The notes beneath the pieces were generated by a model, which saw only the letters and a list, made by a program, of their open reading frames with translations, was not told where the DNA came from and did not search any database. This document shows, one piece after another, positions 1-8,346 of a stretch of DNA of 64,000 bases. Origin of the DNA: Paraburkholderia phenazinium. Lineage in GTDB: Bacteria; Pseudomonadota; Gammaproteobacteria; Burkholderiales; Burkholderiaceae. Both the position numbers and the translations under genes were made by a program. Positions within the stretch are counted from its first letter, which is position 1. Every line of letters starts with the position of its first letter. The stretch is from positions 3,100,001 through 3,164,000 of the forward strand of contig NZ_FSRU01000002.1 in NCBI RefSeq assembly GCF_900142845.1. Reading direction: 5' to 3'.

Positions 1-1
1 G

Positions 2-292
2 ACGACCTTCAAGACCGAAGACGAAGCGCTCGAAATCGCCAACGACACGTTGTATGGTCTCGGCGCCGGCGTCTGGACGCGCGACGGCACGCTTGCCTAC
101 CGCATGGGACGCGGCATTCAGGCGGGCCGCGTGTGGACCAATTGCTATCACGCGTATCCGGCGCATGCGGCGTTCGGCGGCTACAAGCAGTCGGGCATTG
201 GCCGCGAGAATCACAAGATGATGCTCGACCACTATCAGCAGACCAAGAATCTCCTCGTCAGCTACAGCCAGAAGCCGCTCGGCTTCTTCTGA
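2..292 (+). CDS. Aldehyde dehydrogenase, C-terminal part (gene starts before the window)
   Basis: Only the last 96 codons are present, in the frame starting at base 2. The protein reads through [22 protein letters not shown] and [12 protein letters not shown], the C-terminal signature of NAD-dependent aldehyde dehydrogenases; the catalytic Cys lies upstream and is not visible. The [12 protein letters not shown]...L..Y.QTKN...SY ending resembles the acetaldehyde dehydrogenase II/ExaC group. The DUF779 gene just downstream is the usual partner of that group, and the ethanolamine ammonia-lyase genes facing it make acetaldehyde. A role in oxidising acetaldehyde to acetate is therefore a reasonable inference. 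Confidence 0.9.
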   Translation, partial: TTFKTEDEALEIANDTLYGLGAGVWTRDGTLAYRMGRGIQAGRVWTNCYHAYPAHAAFGGYKQSGIGRENHKMMLDHYQQTKNLLVSYSQKPLGFF

Positions 293-439
293 TGCCGCCA
301 AACCTGGCGCTCCGCGCCAGGTCTCCCGAGGAGGTCAAGAAAACTTGGGGCGGCCCGGCGTCTTCTTCAGCGCCAGACGTTCCAGATGGGCGGCGGGCCA
401 CCTCGTGCGGCTCGCTCTCTTTTCAGGTGAGGAATCGTC

Positions 440-832
440 ATGGCTGGCAAGGAAGTGGAACGCGTGATCGTGACGCCGGCGGCGGCGGAATTGATCGGGA
501 AGTTACGCGCCGAACATGGGCAGATGCTGTTTCATCAGTCGGGCGGATGCTGCGACGGCAGCGCGCCAATGTGTTTTCCGCTCAGCGACTTTATGGTCGG
601 TTCATCGGACGTCAAGCTCGGTACGATTGCGGGCGTGCCGTTTTATATGAGCGAATCGCAATTCGAATACTGGCAGCACACGCAGTTGATCATCGACGCC
701 GTGCCAGGCAATGGCGGCATGTTTTCGCTGGAGCGGCCGACAGGGCTCAGGTTTCTGACGCGCTCGCGGCTCTTTGAAGACGATGAGAATGCGTGGCTGG
801 AAACGCATCCGGTCGAGCGCGCGGATGCATGA
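440..832 (+). CDS. DUF779 domain protein
   Basis: A 130-residue cytoplasmic protein of the DUF779 family. It shows the family core: LRAEHGQMLFHQSGGCCDGSAP near residues 23-45, a CC pair typical of the family, and a C-terminal ERPTGLRFLTRSRLF. The start follows an AGGTGAGGAATCGTC stretch that can serve as ribosome binding site. It lies 147 bases after the aldehyde dehydrogenase on the same strand, the arrangement seen in many proteobacteria. The biochemical role is not established; an auxiliary role to the dehydrogenase is inferred from linkage only. Confidence 0.88.
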   Translation: MAGKEVERVIVTPAAAELIGKLRAEHGQMLFHQSGGCCDGSAPMCFPLSDFMVGSSDVKLGTIAGVPFYMSESQFEYWQHTQLIIDAVPGNGGMFSLERPTGLRFLTRSRLFEDDENAWLETHPVERADA

Positions 833-862
833 ACGGGCGGTTCGTTTGAATCTGGTTTCGCG

Positions 863-1663
863 TTACTCCGTCGCTGCTGTGCCGCTGACTGCGGGCGTCT
901 GCGGCGCCGCTTCCAGCAACGCATCGCTATCGTCTTTCAACCCCACTCCGGTGAGACCCAGGCGACGCGCGTGCGTCAGCAGATAGTGCAGCTTGTGCGC
1001 CGCGCCTGCATAGCTCAACCCCTCCGGCCGCACGTTCGAAATGCAGTTGCGCTGCGCATCGCTACAGCCCGCTTTGGGTGCATAGGTCAGATAGATGCCG
1101 AGGCTATCCGGCGAGCTCAAGCCCGGACGCTCACCAATCAACATCACCACCAGCCTGGTACGCAACAGCTCGCCAATCTCGTCGCCCAGCGCCACCCGCG
1201 CTTGCCGCGCGACCACGACCGGGCCGATCTTCCAGTCCGTGAGTTTCGGGCACACCGCCTGGATTAGCGGAATGGACTGCTTCGCGGCAGCGAACGCCGA
1301 TAAGCCGTCGGCGATCACGAACACCACATCCGGCGACTCGGTGCCGGCCTGCGCCAGGGCAAGCACCTCGCGACTCTCGTCCGCCAAACGCCGCCCCAGG
1401 TCGGGACGCCGCAAATAATGCTGCCGGTCGGGCGCCGCGCTATGGACATCGAGCGTCGTGAAGCCGCTGGCGCGTAGCTGCTCGTGCAGCGAGTCCGCAT
1501 CGAGCGGTTGATGCACCGCATCCCGAGCTTGCGCATGCGACAGATTGAACGCCAGCAGCGGCTCGGTCGGCAGGCTGTTGCCGGCGCGGCCCAAGGCAAT
1601 GCGCGCGTTGGTGAACTGCCGCAACGCGCTCCATGGATTCTTCTCGAGCAGGTCCTTGCTCAT
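863..1663 (-). CDS. eutC: Ethanolamine ammonia-lyase, small subunit
   Basis: EutC, the light subunit of the adenosylcobalamin-dependent enzyme that splits ethanolamine into acetaldehyde and ammonia. The 266-residue protein begins MSKDLLEKNPW and contains the family segments ARIALGRAG, VVFVIADGLSA, PVVVARQARVALGDEIG and LIGERPGLSSPDSLGIYLTYAPK, which contribute to the cobalamin site, then CISNVRPEG. The start at 1663 overlaps the eutB stop in an ATGA, so translation is probably coupled. A longer frame extends upstream into eutB but lacks family similarity. Substrate uptake is provided by the permease upstream of eutB. Confidence 0.95.
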   Translation of the reverse strand: MSKDLLEKNPWSALRQFTNARIALGRAGNSLPTEPLLAFNLSHAQARDAVHQPLDADSLHEQLRASGFTTLDVHSAAPDRQHYLRRPDLGRRLADESREVLALAQAGTESPDVVFVIADGLSAFAAAKQSIPLIQAVCPKLTDWKIGPVVVARQARVALGDEIGELLRTRLVVMLIGERPGLSSPDSLGIYLTYAPKAGCSDAQRNCISNVRPEGLSYAGAAHKLHYLLTHARRLGLTGVGLKDDSDALLEAAPQTPAVSGTAATE

Positions 1664-3054
1664 GCGATCCCCATCCATTCGCGCGCGCCTTCCAGCAAGG
1701 GCTGCCGCGTCGCGCCGTTGAGCAGGACGCCGCGCGCGTCCGCGATCTGCATGGACTCCAGCCATTCTTCGAATTCGGGCGCTCGCCGCAGGCCCAGCAC
1801 GTCGCGCACATACAGCGCATCGTGGAACGACGTGCTCTGATAGTTCAGCATGACGTCGTCCGCACCGGGCACGCCCATGATGAAGTTGATGCCCGCGACG
1901 CCTAGCAGCGTCAACAGGTTATCCATATCGTCCTGATCCGCTTCCGCATGATTCGTGTAGCAGATGTCGCAGCCCATCGGCACGCCGAGCAGCTTGCCGC
2001 AGAAGTGATCTTCGAGACCGGCGCGCGTGATCTGCTTGCCGTCGTACAGGTACTCCGGGCCGATGAAGCCGACCACCGTATTGACAAGGAACGGATTGAA
2101 CTTGCGCGCCACCGCGTACGCGCGCACTTCGCAAGTCTGCTGGTCGACGCCGTGATGCGCGTTGGCCGAGAGCGCACTGCCCTGTCCGGTTTCGAAATAC
2201 ATCACGTTGTTGCCGACGGTGCCGCGCTTGAGCGACAGCGCCGCTTCATACGCTTCCTGCAGCAGCGCCAGCGAGATGCCGAAACCGGCGTTGGCTTTTT
2301 CCGTACCGGCGATCGACTGGAACACCAGATCGACCGGCGCGCCTTTGTTGATCGCGGCAATCGTGTTGGTCACGTGAGTCAGCACGCACGATTGCGTCGG
2401 CACCTGGTAACGCTGCCGGAAGTCGTCGATCATCAGCAGGAGCGTGGTGATCGCCGCGAGGCTGTCGGTGGCGGGGTTGATGCCGATCATCGCGTCGCCG
2501 CAGCCGTACATCAGGCCGTCGAGCATCGAGGCGGCGATGCCTTTGACGTCGTCAGTGGGATGATTCGGTTGCAGACGCACCGACATATGACCCGGCAAGC
2601 CCACCGTATTGCGAAACCGCGTGATCACCGGCCGCTTGCGCGCCGCCGCAATCAGATCCTGGTTGCGCATCAGCTTCGAAACCGCCGCCACCATCTCCGG
2701 CGTCAGGCCCGCTGTGATCCGGGTGAGCGCCGCGGCATCCGTCTCGCTGCTGAGCAGCCAGTTGCGAAAATCGCCCACCGTCAGATGGGCGATTTCGGCG
2801 AAGGCCTCGGGCGAGTGGTCGTCGATCACCAGCCGCGTGACTTCGTCGCTTTCGTACGGAATCAACGCCTCGTTGAGGAAGGTCCGCAGGGGCACCTGCG
2901 CGAGCGCCATCTTGGCCGCCACGCGCTCTTCCTCGCTGGCCGCCGCGACGCCCGCGAGCTGGTCGCCCGAACGCAGCGGGCTCGCCTTCGCCAGCAGCGT
3001 TTTCAGATCGGCAAACCGGTAGGTGCGACTGCCGATGATCTCCGTATAGCTCAT
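1660..3054 (-). CDS. eutB: Ethanolamine ammonia-lyase, large subunit
   Basis: EutB, the catalytic TIM-barrel subunit of ethanolamine ammonia-lyase, 464 residues from MSYTEIIGSRTYRF. Family landmarks include FRNTVGLPGHMSVRLQPNHP, GCGDAMIGINPATDS, FQSIAGTEKANAGFGI, MYFETGQGSALSANAHHGVDQQT, NTVVGFIGPEYLYDGKQI and MGCDICYTNHAEADQDDMD. Length matches the family. An upstream in-frame start at 3117 would add 21 residues without similarity and overlap the permease, so 3054 is preferred. Transcribed with eutC and the permease on the minus strand. There are no microcompartment genes nearby, so this is the simple cytoplasmic eutBC type. Confidence 0.96.
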   Translation of the reverse strand: MSYTEIIGSRTYRFADLKTLLAKASPLRSGDQLAGVAAASEEERVAAKMALAQVPLRTFLNEALIPYESDEVTRLVIDDHSPEAFAEIAHLTVGDFRNWLLSSETDAAALTRITAGLTPEMVAAVSKLMRNQDLIAAARKRPVITRFRNTVGLPGHMSVRLQPNHPTDDVKGIAASMLDGLMYGCGDAMIGINPATDSLAAITTLLLMIDDFRQRYQVPTQSCVLTHVTNTIAAINKGAPVDLVFQSIAGTEKANAGFGISLALLQEAYEAALSLKRGTVGNNVMYFETGQGSALSANAHHGVDQQTCEVRAYAVARKFNPFLVNTVVGFIGPEYLYDGKQITRAGLEDHFCGKLLGVPMGCDICYTNHAEADQDDMDNLLTLLGVAGINFIMGVPGADDVMLNYQSTSFHDALYVRDVLGLRRAPEFEEWLESMQIADARGVLLNGATRQPLLEGAREWMGIA

Positions 3055-3097
3055 CTTCACGACTCCGTCGCCGCGGCTCACGCAGCGGCTTGATCCG

Positions 3098-4501
3098 TCA
3101 ATCTTCGAGCAACGCATCCGCCGGGGCGACTTCGCGCTGGTGACGCGTCAGCAGGAAGTAGACATAGCCCAACGCCAGAAAGGCCGCGAACACGACGGCA
3201 ACGAGAAAGTTGAAATACACCATCGTGCCCAGCGAAATCACCGCGGCCACCAGCGCGAATGCCGGAAAGAACGGGAACAGCGGCGCGCGGAACGGCCGCT
3301 CCATGTTCGGCTCGGTGCGGCGCAGCTTGAACAGCGCCAGCATGCTGATGATATACATCACGATAGCCCCAAACACGGACATCGTCACGATGTTTGCCGT
3401 CAAGGTCTGGCCGGCGAACTGGATCAGCTCGTCGCTGTAGATCGCGGCAATGCCGATCACGCCGCCGGCGAGAATCGCGCGATGCGGCGTCTTGAAGCGC
3501 GGATGCACCTTGGAGAGCCACTCGGGCAGGTAGCCGGCGCGGGCCAGCGCGAAAATCTGGCGCGAATAACCGAGGATGATGCCGTGAAACGACGCGACGA
3601 GGCCGAACAGGCCGAGCCACACGAGCATGTGCATCCAGCCGCTGTGTTCGCCGACGATGAACTTCATCGCTTGCGGCAGCGGGTCGTTGATGTTGGAAAG
3701 CTTGGTCCAGTCGCCTGCCGCCCCGGCGAACACCATCACGCCGATCGCCAGTGCAACGAGCGTCAGAATACCGGTGACGTAGGCAATCGGAATCGAACGC
3801 TTTGGGTTTTTCGCTTCTTCGGCGGCCATCGCCACGCCTTCGATGGCGAGGAAAAACCAGATCGCAAACGGAATGGCCGCGAACATGCCGTGGAACGAAC
3901 CCATGCTGAAGGTATCCGCCCCGGACCAGCCACCCTTGGTGAAGTTGGCCCACTCGAAGCCCGGCGACACCACGCCCATGAACACCAGCAGTTCGAAGAT
4001 CGCGAGTACCGTCACGCACAACTCGAAGGCCGCCGCGATCTGCACGCCCACGATATTCAACGCCATAAAGACCAGATACGCGCCCATCGCCGCGTGCTTC
4101 GGTTCGAGACCGGGAAACTGAACATGCAGATACGCGCCGATGGCAAGCGCAATGGCCGGCGGTGCAAACACGAATTCGACCAGCGTCGCGGCGCCCGCCA
4201 GATAGCCGCCCGTCGGACCGAAGGCGCGGCGTGCGTACGCGAAGGGGCCGCCGGCTTGCGGGATCGAAGTGGTGAGTTCCGTGAAGCTGAAAATGAAGGT
4301 GGTGTACATCGCGGCGATGAAGATCGCCGTGAAGACGAAACCCAGCGTGCCGGCGCTCGCCCAGCCATAGCTCCAGCCGAAATACTCGCCCGAGATGACG
4401 AGTCCGACAGCAATCCCCCACAGTTGCCACGTGCCGAGCGTCTGCTTCAACTCGTGATGCGTAACCTGTCCTACGTGCTGACTTTTCGACTCTGCTTTCA
4501 T
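3098..4501 (-). CDS. eat: Ethanolamine permease, APC superfamily
   Basis: A 467-residue integral membrane transporter of the amino acid-polyamine-organocation superfamily, best fitting the ethanolamine permease group. About twelve hydrophobic segments are visible, starting with GTWQLWGIAVGLVISGEYFGW, and the consensus loop TTSIPQAGGPFAYARRAFGP follows near residues 78-97. It lies upstream of eutB on the same strand, with only 43 bases between them, which supports ethanolamine as substrate. The ATG is preceded by a GGGAG ribosome binding site. The cytoplasmic tail is short. Confidence 0.93.
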   Translation of the reverse strand: MKAESKSQHVGQVTHHELKQTLGTWQLWGIAVGLVISGEYFGWSYGWASAGTLGFVFTAIFIAAMYTTFIFSFTELTTSIPQAGGPFAYARRAFGPTGGYLAGAATLVEFVFAPPAIALAIGAYLHVQFPGLEPKHAAMGAYLVFMALNIVGVQIAAAFELCVTVLAIFELLVFMGVVSPGFEWANFTKGGWSGADTFSMGSFHGMFAAIPFAIWFFLAIEGVAMAAEEAKNPKRSIPIAYVTGILTLVALAIGVMVFAGAAGDWTKLSNINDPLPQAMKFIVGEHSGWMHMLVWLGLFGLVASFHGIILGYSRQIFALARAGYLPEWLSKVHPRFKTPHRAILAGGVIGIAAIYSDELIQFAGQTLTANIVTMSVFGAIVMYIISMLALFKLRRTEPNMERPFRAPLFPFFPAFALVAAVISLGTMVYFNFLVAVVFAAFLALGYVYFLLTRHQREVAPADALLED

Positions 4502-4825
4502 TCGACGCTCCCTGGTTTAGCCGCTTGTGGTGCTACGAGCCGCCGTGGAAGGCGCAGCGCGCGAGCGGGCAGGCGTCAGCCGATGGTAGTAAGCCATTAA
4601 TCGAGGCGTTATCAAAAATCGGCAAAGTTCGGGGTGGGGAGAGATATTGCCTGTTTTCAGGCTATTGCCCTGACTTTGTTGCACTGCAATGCCAATTCAG
4701 GAGAATTTTGATTGGGCCGTTCGGGTCAAGTCCGCAGGATTTGGTAAATCAAGGCGTGGTACTTTTGTTCGCACTCGCCTCTTGCACTGCGTTGCTCTAT
4801 TCCTGACGCACAGGACCTCACGCAC
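4502..4825. promoter_or_regulatory. Divergent promoter region of the ethanolamine operon and the AraC gene
   Basis: 324 bases between divergent genes. It contains an inverted repeat GCCTG-TTTT-CAGGC at 4649-4662, inside an AT-richer stretch, and a GGGAG ribosome binding site for the permease. A regulator site is likely here, but no -10/-35 pair stands out clearly enough to call. Confidence 0.4.
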
Positions 4826-5680
4826 ATGAACGATCTCAGTCACCGGGAGCGCTACGAAACACGCCTGAACCGCGTGCTCGAGCATATTTACGATCACCTC
4901 GATGAACCGCTCGATATCGAGCGGCTCGCGCAAATCGCCTGCCTGTCGCCGTATCACTGGCACCGGATCTATCAGGCGATGCACGGCGAAACCGTGGCGT
5001 CGACGGTGCGCAGGTTGCGTCTGCATCGGGCGGCGGGCTATCTGGCGAATGGTTCGATGCCGATTGCAGAGATCGCGGAACGCTCGGGATACAGCAGTTT
5101 GCAGTCGTTTTCGCGGACTTTTCGGGCGGTGTTCGGCATGCCGCCGGCACAGTATCGCAAGCAGGGTACACATAGCCGGTTCAAGCCGGCGTTATCAGGA
5201 GACGGTCAAATGACGACGCGCGAAGTGGAGATTCGGGAAATCCCCGCCATGCAGATTGTGACGCTCGATCACACGGGCTCGTATATGCAGATCGGCAAGG
5301 CGTTCGATGCGCTGGTGGGATGGCTGGCTGCACGCGACCTGCTGTCGCCTGAGATGCGGATGGTGGGCATCTACTACGACGATCCGGGCGTGGTCGCTGA
5401 GGCTGCGTTGCGCTCGAAGGCGGGGGTGGTGTTGGCACGGACGGTTGAGGTAGCTGCACCGGTTGCATTGACGGTGGTGCGCGGTGGGCCGTACGCGGTG
5501 TTACGACACAAAGGACCCTACGCCGACATGGCCGGCGCCTACCAATGGCTATATGGGGAATGGCTGGTGCAGTCGGGACGGGAGGCCGCCGATGCGCCGG
5601 TCTTCGAAGAGTATCTGAACAACCCTAAAGACACGGCCCCGTCTGAGTTGGTGACGGAGATCTGCCTACCGTTGGTCTGA
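4826..5680 (+). CDS. AraC-family regulator with GyrI-like ligand domain
   Basis: A 284-residue regulator. Residues 8-110 are an AraC/XylS double helix-turn-helix (LDEPLDIERLAQIACLSPYH... then IAEIAERSGYSSLQSFSRTF). Residues 130-284 are a GyrI/effector-binding domain (VEIREIPAMQIVTLDHTGSY at its start, EEYLNNP near the end), the layout of Rob/SoxS-like multidrug sensors with a ligand pocket. It is divergent from the ethanolamine permease. Control of that operon is possible, but it does not look like EutR, and a drug or redox response is equally likely. Confidence 0.88.
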   Translation: MNDLSHRERYETRLNRVLEHIYDHLDEPLDIERLAQIACLSPYHWHRIYQAMHGETVASTVRRLRLHRAAGYLANGSMPIAEIAERSGYSSLQSFSRTFRAVFGMPPAQYRKQGTHSRFKPALSGDGQMTTREVEIREIPAMQIVTLDHTGSYMQIGKAFDALVGWLAARDLLSPEMRMVGIYYDDPGVVAEAALRSKAGVVLARTVEVAAPVALTVVRGGPYAVLRHKGPYADMAGAYQWLYGEWLVQSGREAADAPVFEEYLNNPKDTAPSELVTEICLPLV

Positions 5681-6015
5681 GGTCTTTGTCTTGAAGAGCT
5701 CGTTCGCGTCTTGCCAAGCATTTGCGCGCTCTGGCCGCAGCGTAGTGCTGGCCCTGTCTTTGTCTTTCACTGTATACATATATATACGTAGTAATAGTTA
5801 ACAAGGGTCGCCTCTTTCTGTGGATAACTCCGATCTTCACTGACGGATCAAGGCTCTACGGATTCGATAACCCTAGGTGCCGTTCGTGCACAGCCGTCTT
5901 GAGCCAGGGACAACTTTTGACGCGCGTGAACGGCTCGACGTTTTATCAAAGTTCGGCCCACAGGAAGTTAGAGGCTTTATCCCGGAGTTGTCCAGATGCG
6001 CGTGTGGATAACTCG
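5681..6015. other. Convergent intergenic region with two perfect DnaA boxes
   Basis: 335 bases between the ends of two convergent genes, so no promoter is expected. It holds two perfect TGTGGATAA DnaA boxes on the same strand, at 5819-5827 and 6003-6011. There is also an AT-rich alternating stretch near 5771-5803 (TGTATACATATATATACGTA). A near-box TTTATCCCG occurs near 5980. It may bind DnaA; see findings. Confidence 0.45.
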
Positions 6016-6927
6016 CTACTTGCCCTTGCCTTTCCTCGTGCCTTCGAGCGCGGGCGCAAGCGCAGTCACGAACGCTTCCGTCACCGGCGGCAAGGTTCTG
6101 CCTCGCTTCTTGATCAGCGCAATGCGCCGTACGAAACGGGGATCGTCGATGACGCGCGCCACCACGCTCGGCTCGGCATGAATCTCACGCGACGAGCCGG
6201 GCAGTATCGTCAGGCCTAAACCGGCGCGCACCATCGCGACAGCGGTCATCATGTACATGGGTTCGCAAGTGAGGACGGGCGCCACGCCAGCCTGTTCGAA
6301 TGCCGCGTCGACGACTGCCCGCACGCTCGTGCCCGCAGCGGTGAGCACCAGTGGGTACCCCACCAGGTTTTCCAGCCTGATGCGGCGTTTCCTTGCGAGC
6401 GGATGGTCGACGGGGCACACGACGCAAAGCCGGTCCTCGCCCGCATGAAGCACCTCGAGCGACGGGTCGACCACCTCGCCGCCGGTGAGCCCCAGATCGG
6501 CCTCTTCACTGCGGACAAGCCGATTGACGACGCTCGCCACCACATCGCGAATGTCGAAGACCGCGCCCGGCACCTGTTGTCGAAAGTCACGTACGAGGTC
6601 CGGCAGCAGGCTCGCCGCGAACGACGGCAAGCAGGCAATTCGCACCGTGCCCGTCGAGCCGTCGCTTAACGCACGGGCGTCGAGCAGCACATGCTCCATC
6701 TCCCGCAGCGACTTCTGCAGGACCGGCAGCAGTTCCCTGCCGACCGGCGTCAACGCGACGTTGCGGCTGTTGCGATCAAAAAGGCGCGCGCCCAGCGTCT
6801 CCTCGAGCCGGCGAATCTGCACCGTCAGCGCCGGTTGGGACAAATGCAGCCGCAGCGCCGCCCGGGTAAAGCTGCCGGCTTCGGCGACTGCGATAAAAGC
6901 GCGGATTTCGCGGAGATTCAGATCCAT
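6016..6927 (-). CDS. LysR-family transcriptional regulator
   Basis: A 303-residue LysR-type regulator. The N-terminal winged helix-turn-helix (MDLNLREIRAFIAVAEAGSF...LSQPALTVQIRRLEETLGARLF) occupies residues 1-60 and a periplasmic-binding-like effector domain occupies about 90-295. The tail is basic (EGTRKGKGK). It is divergent from the CitMHS transporter gene with about 100 bases between the real starts, the classical arrangement for a LysR protein controlling its neighbour. The inducer is probably a substrate of the transporter or of the AtuA-like enzyme; this is inference from context. Confidence 0.92.
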   Translation of the reverse strand: MDLNLREIRAFIAVAEAGSFTRAALRLHLSQPALTVQIRRLEETLGARLFDRNSRNVALTPVGRELLPVLQKSLREMEHVLLDARALSDGSTGTVRIACLPSFAASLLPDLVRDFRQQVPGAVFDIRDVVASVVNRLVRSEEADLGLTGGEVVDPSLEVLHAGEDRLCVVCPVDHPLARKRRIRLENLVGYPLVLTAAGTSVRAVVDAAFEQAGVAPVLTCEPMYMMTAVAMVRAGLGLTILPGSSREIHAEPSVVARVIDDPRFVRRIALIKKRGRTLPPVTEAFVTALAPALEGTRKGKGK

Positions 6928-7026
6928 TACGTAGTGTGATTGCTGCGATCAAATCATTTCAATTGCTCTATTCATGCGTGGAACCTACGCTTGTCGACAC
7001 TAAAAGACAAGATCGGAGACAAACAC

Positions 7027-8331
7027 GTGCTGCCACTATTGGGTCTGTTGACCATCGTCGTCCTGCTTGCGGCGATCCTTTCCAAACGGATGTCGCCGCT
7101 CGTCGCGCTGATCATCGTGCCGATCGCCGCTTCGCTGATCGGCGGCTTCGGGCTGCAAACCAGCAAGTTCGTGATCGACGGCCTGAAGAGCCTCGCGCCG
7201 GTGGTCGGCATGTTCGTGTTCGCGATTCTCTACTTCGGTACGATCACCGATGCCGGGACGCTCGACCCGATCATCGACCGCATCCTGCGCACCGTCGGCA
7301 CGCGGCCGACGCGCATCGTGATGGGCACGACGCTGCTGGCGTTGCTGATCCACCTCGACGGCTCCGGCGCGGTGTGCTTTCTGGTGACGATTCCCGCCAT
7401 GCTGCCGCTTTACGACCGTTTGAACATGGACCGGCGCGTGCTGGCCGCGGCGGCGTCGATGGCGGCCGGCATCAATTTTCTGCCGTGGACCGGGCCGATG
7501 ATTCGCGCGTCCGCTTCACTGCATCTGCCGATCTCGGCGCTCTTCAATCCGCTGATTCCCGTGCAGATCGTCGGTTTGGTGTTTGTCTTCGGCATGGCGT
7601 TCTGGCTGGGTCGGCGTGAGGAACGTCGGTTAGGCCTAACGGCCGCGGCGGGCAGCGTTCCGATGCCGCAGCGCGAACTCACCGAGGAGCAAAAGGCGCT
7701 GCGCCGCCCGCGCAACTTCTGGTTCAACATTGTGCTGACCGTCATCGTGTTGGGATCGATGGTGGTGATGGGTGAGAAAGTGCCGCCCGCGCTCGTGTTC
7801 ATGGTGGGGCTGTGCGTGGCGTTGCTGGTGAACTATCCGAACGTCGACATGCAGCGCCAGCGCATCGATGCGCATGCCCGCGCTGCGTTGATGATGGCGG
7901 GCATTCTGCTCGCCGCCGGCGTGTTCACCGGTGTCATGCAGGGCAGCGGCATGCTCAAGGCGATGGCGCAAACCGCCGTGGGTTTTGTACCGGCGACGAT
8001 GGCCTCGCATATTCCGGTTGTGCTCGGCCTCGTGTCGATGCCGCTGAGCCTGCTGTTCGACCCGGACTCGTTCTACTTCGGTGTACTGCCTGTGATTGCA
8101 GAAGTAGCCGGTCAGCTCGGCGTGCCGGCGGTGAAGATCGGTCAGGCGGCATTGCTGGGACAGATGACCACCGGTTTTCCGATCAGTCCGTTGACGCCCG
8201 CGACGTTTCTCGTCTGCGGGCTGACCGGCATCGATCTGGCCGATCACCAGAAATTCACCTTTCCCCTCCTGTTCGGTGCGTCGATCGTGATGACGATCGC
8301 CTGCGTCGTGCTGGGCATTTTTCCTCTTTGA
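7027..8331 (+). CDS. CitMHS-family citrate/carboxylate:H+ symporter
   Basis: An inner-membrane transporter of about 434 residues from a GTG start (LPLLGLLTIVVLLAAILSKRM). It contains repeated hydrophobic segments and the family stretches LIHLDGSGAVCFLVTIPAM, INFLPWTGPMIRA, PDSFYFGVLPVIAE and TTGFPISPLTPATF. CitMHS proteins take up divalent-metal-complexed citrate or related tricarboxylates. The GTG at 7027 has a CGGAGA ribosome binding site eight bases upstream. A longer TTG-initiated frame from 6940 would add 29 polar residues and overlap the LysR promoter, so it is disfavoured. Followed 15 bases later by the AtuA pair, probably one operon. Confidence 0.9.
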   Translation: MLPLLGLLTIVVLLAAILSKRMSPLVALIIVPIAASLIGGFGLQTSKFVIDGLKSLAPVVGMFVFAILYFGTITDAGTLDPIIDRILRTVGTRPTRIVMGTTLLALLIHLDGSGAVCFLVTIPAMLPLYDRLNMDRRVLAAAASMAAGINFLPWTGPMIRASASLHLPISALFNPLIPVQIVGLVFVFGMAFWLGRREERRLGLTAAAGSVPMPQRELTEEQKALRRPRNFWFNIVLTVIVLGSMVVMGEKVPPALVFMVGLCVALLVNYPNVDMQRQRIDAHARAALMMAGILLAAGVFTGVMQGSGMLKAMAQTAVGFVPATMASHIPVVLGLVSMPLSLLFDPDSFYFGVLPVIAEVAGQLGVPAVKIGQAALLGQMTTGFPISPLTPATFLVCGLTGIDLADHQKFTFPLLFGASIVMTIACVVLGIFPL

Positions 8332-8346
8332 TCGGGTTGAGCCGCG

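Noticed and set aside
3140..4600. A 486-codon plus-strand frame opposite the ethanolamine permease
   Set aside because: The permease is unmistakable on the other strand; this frame has the Arg/Glu/His-rich composition of an antisense shadow.
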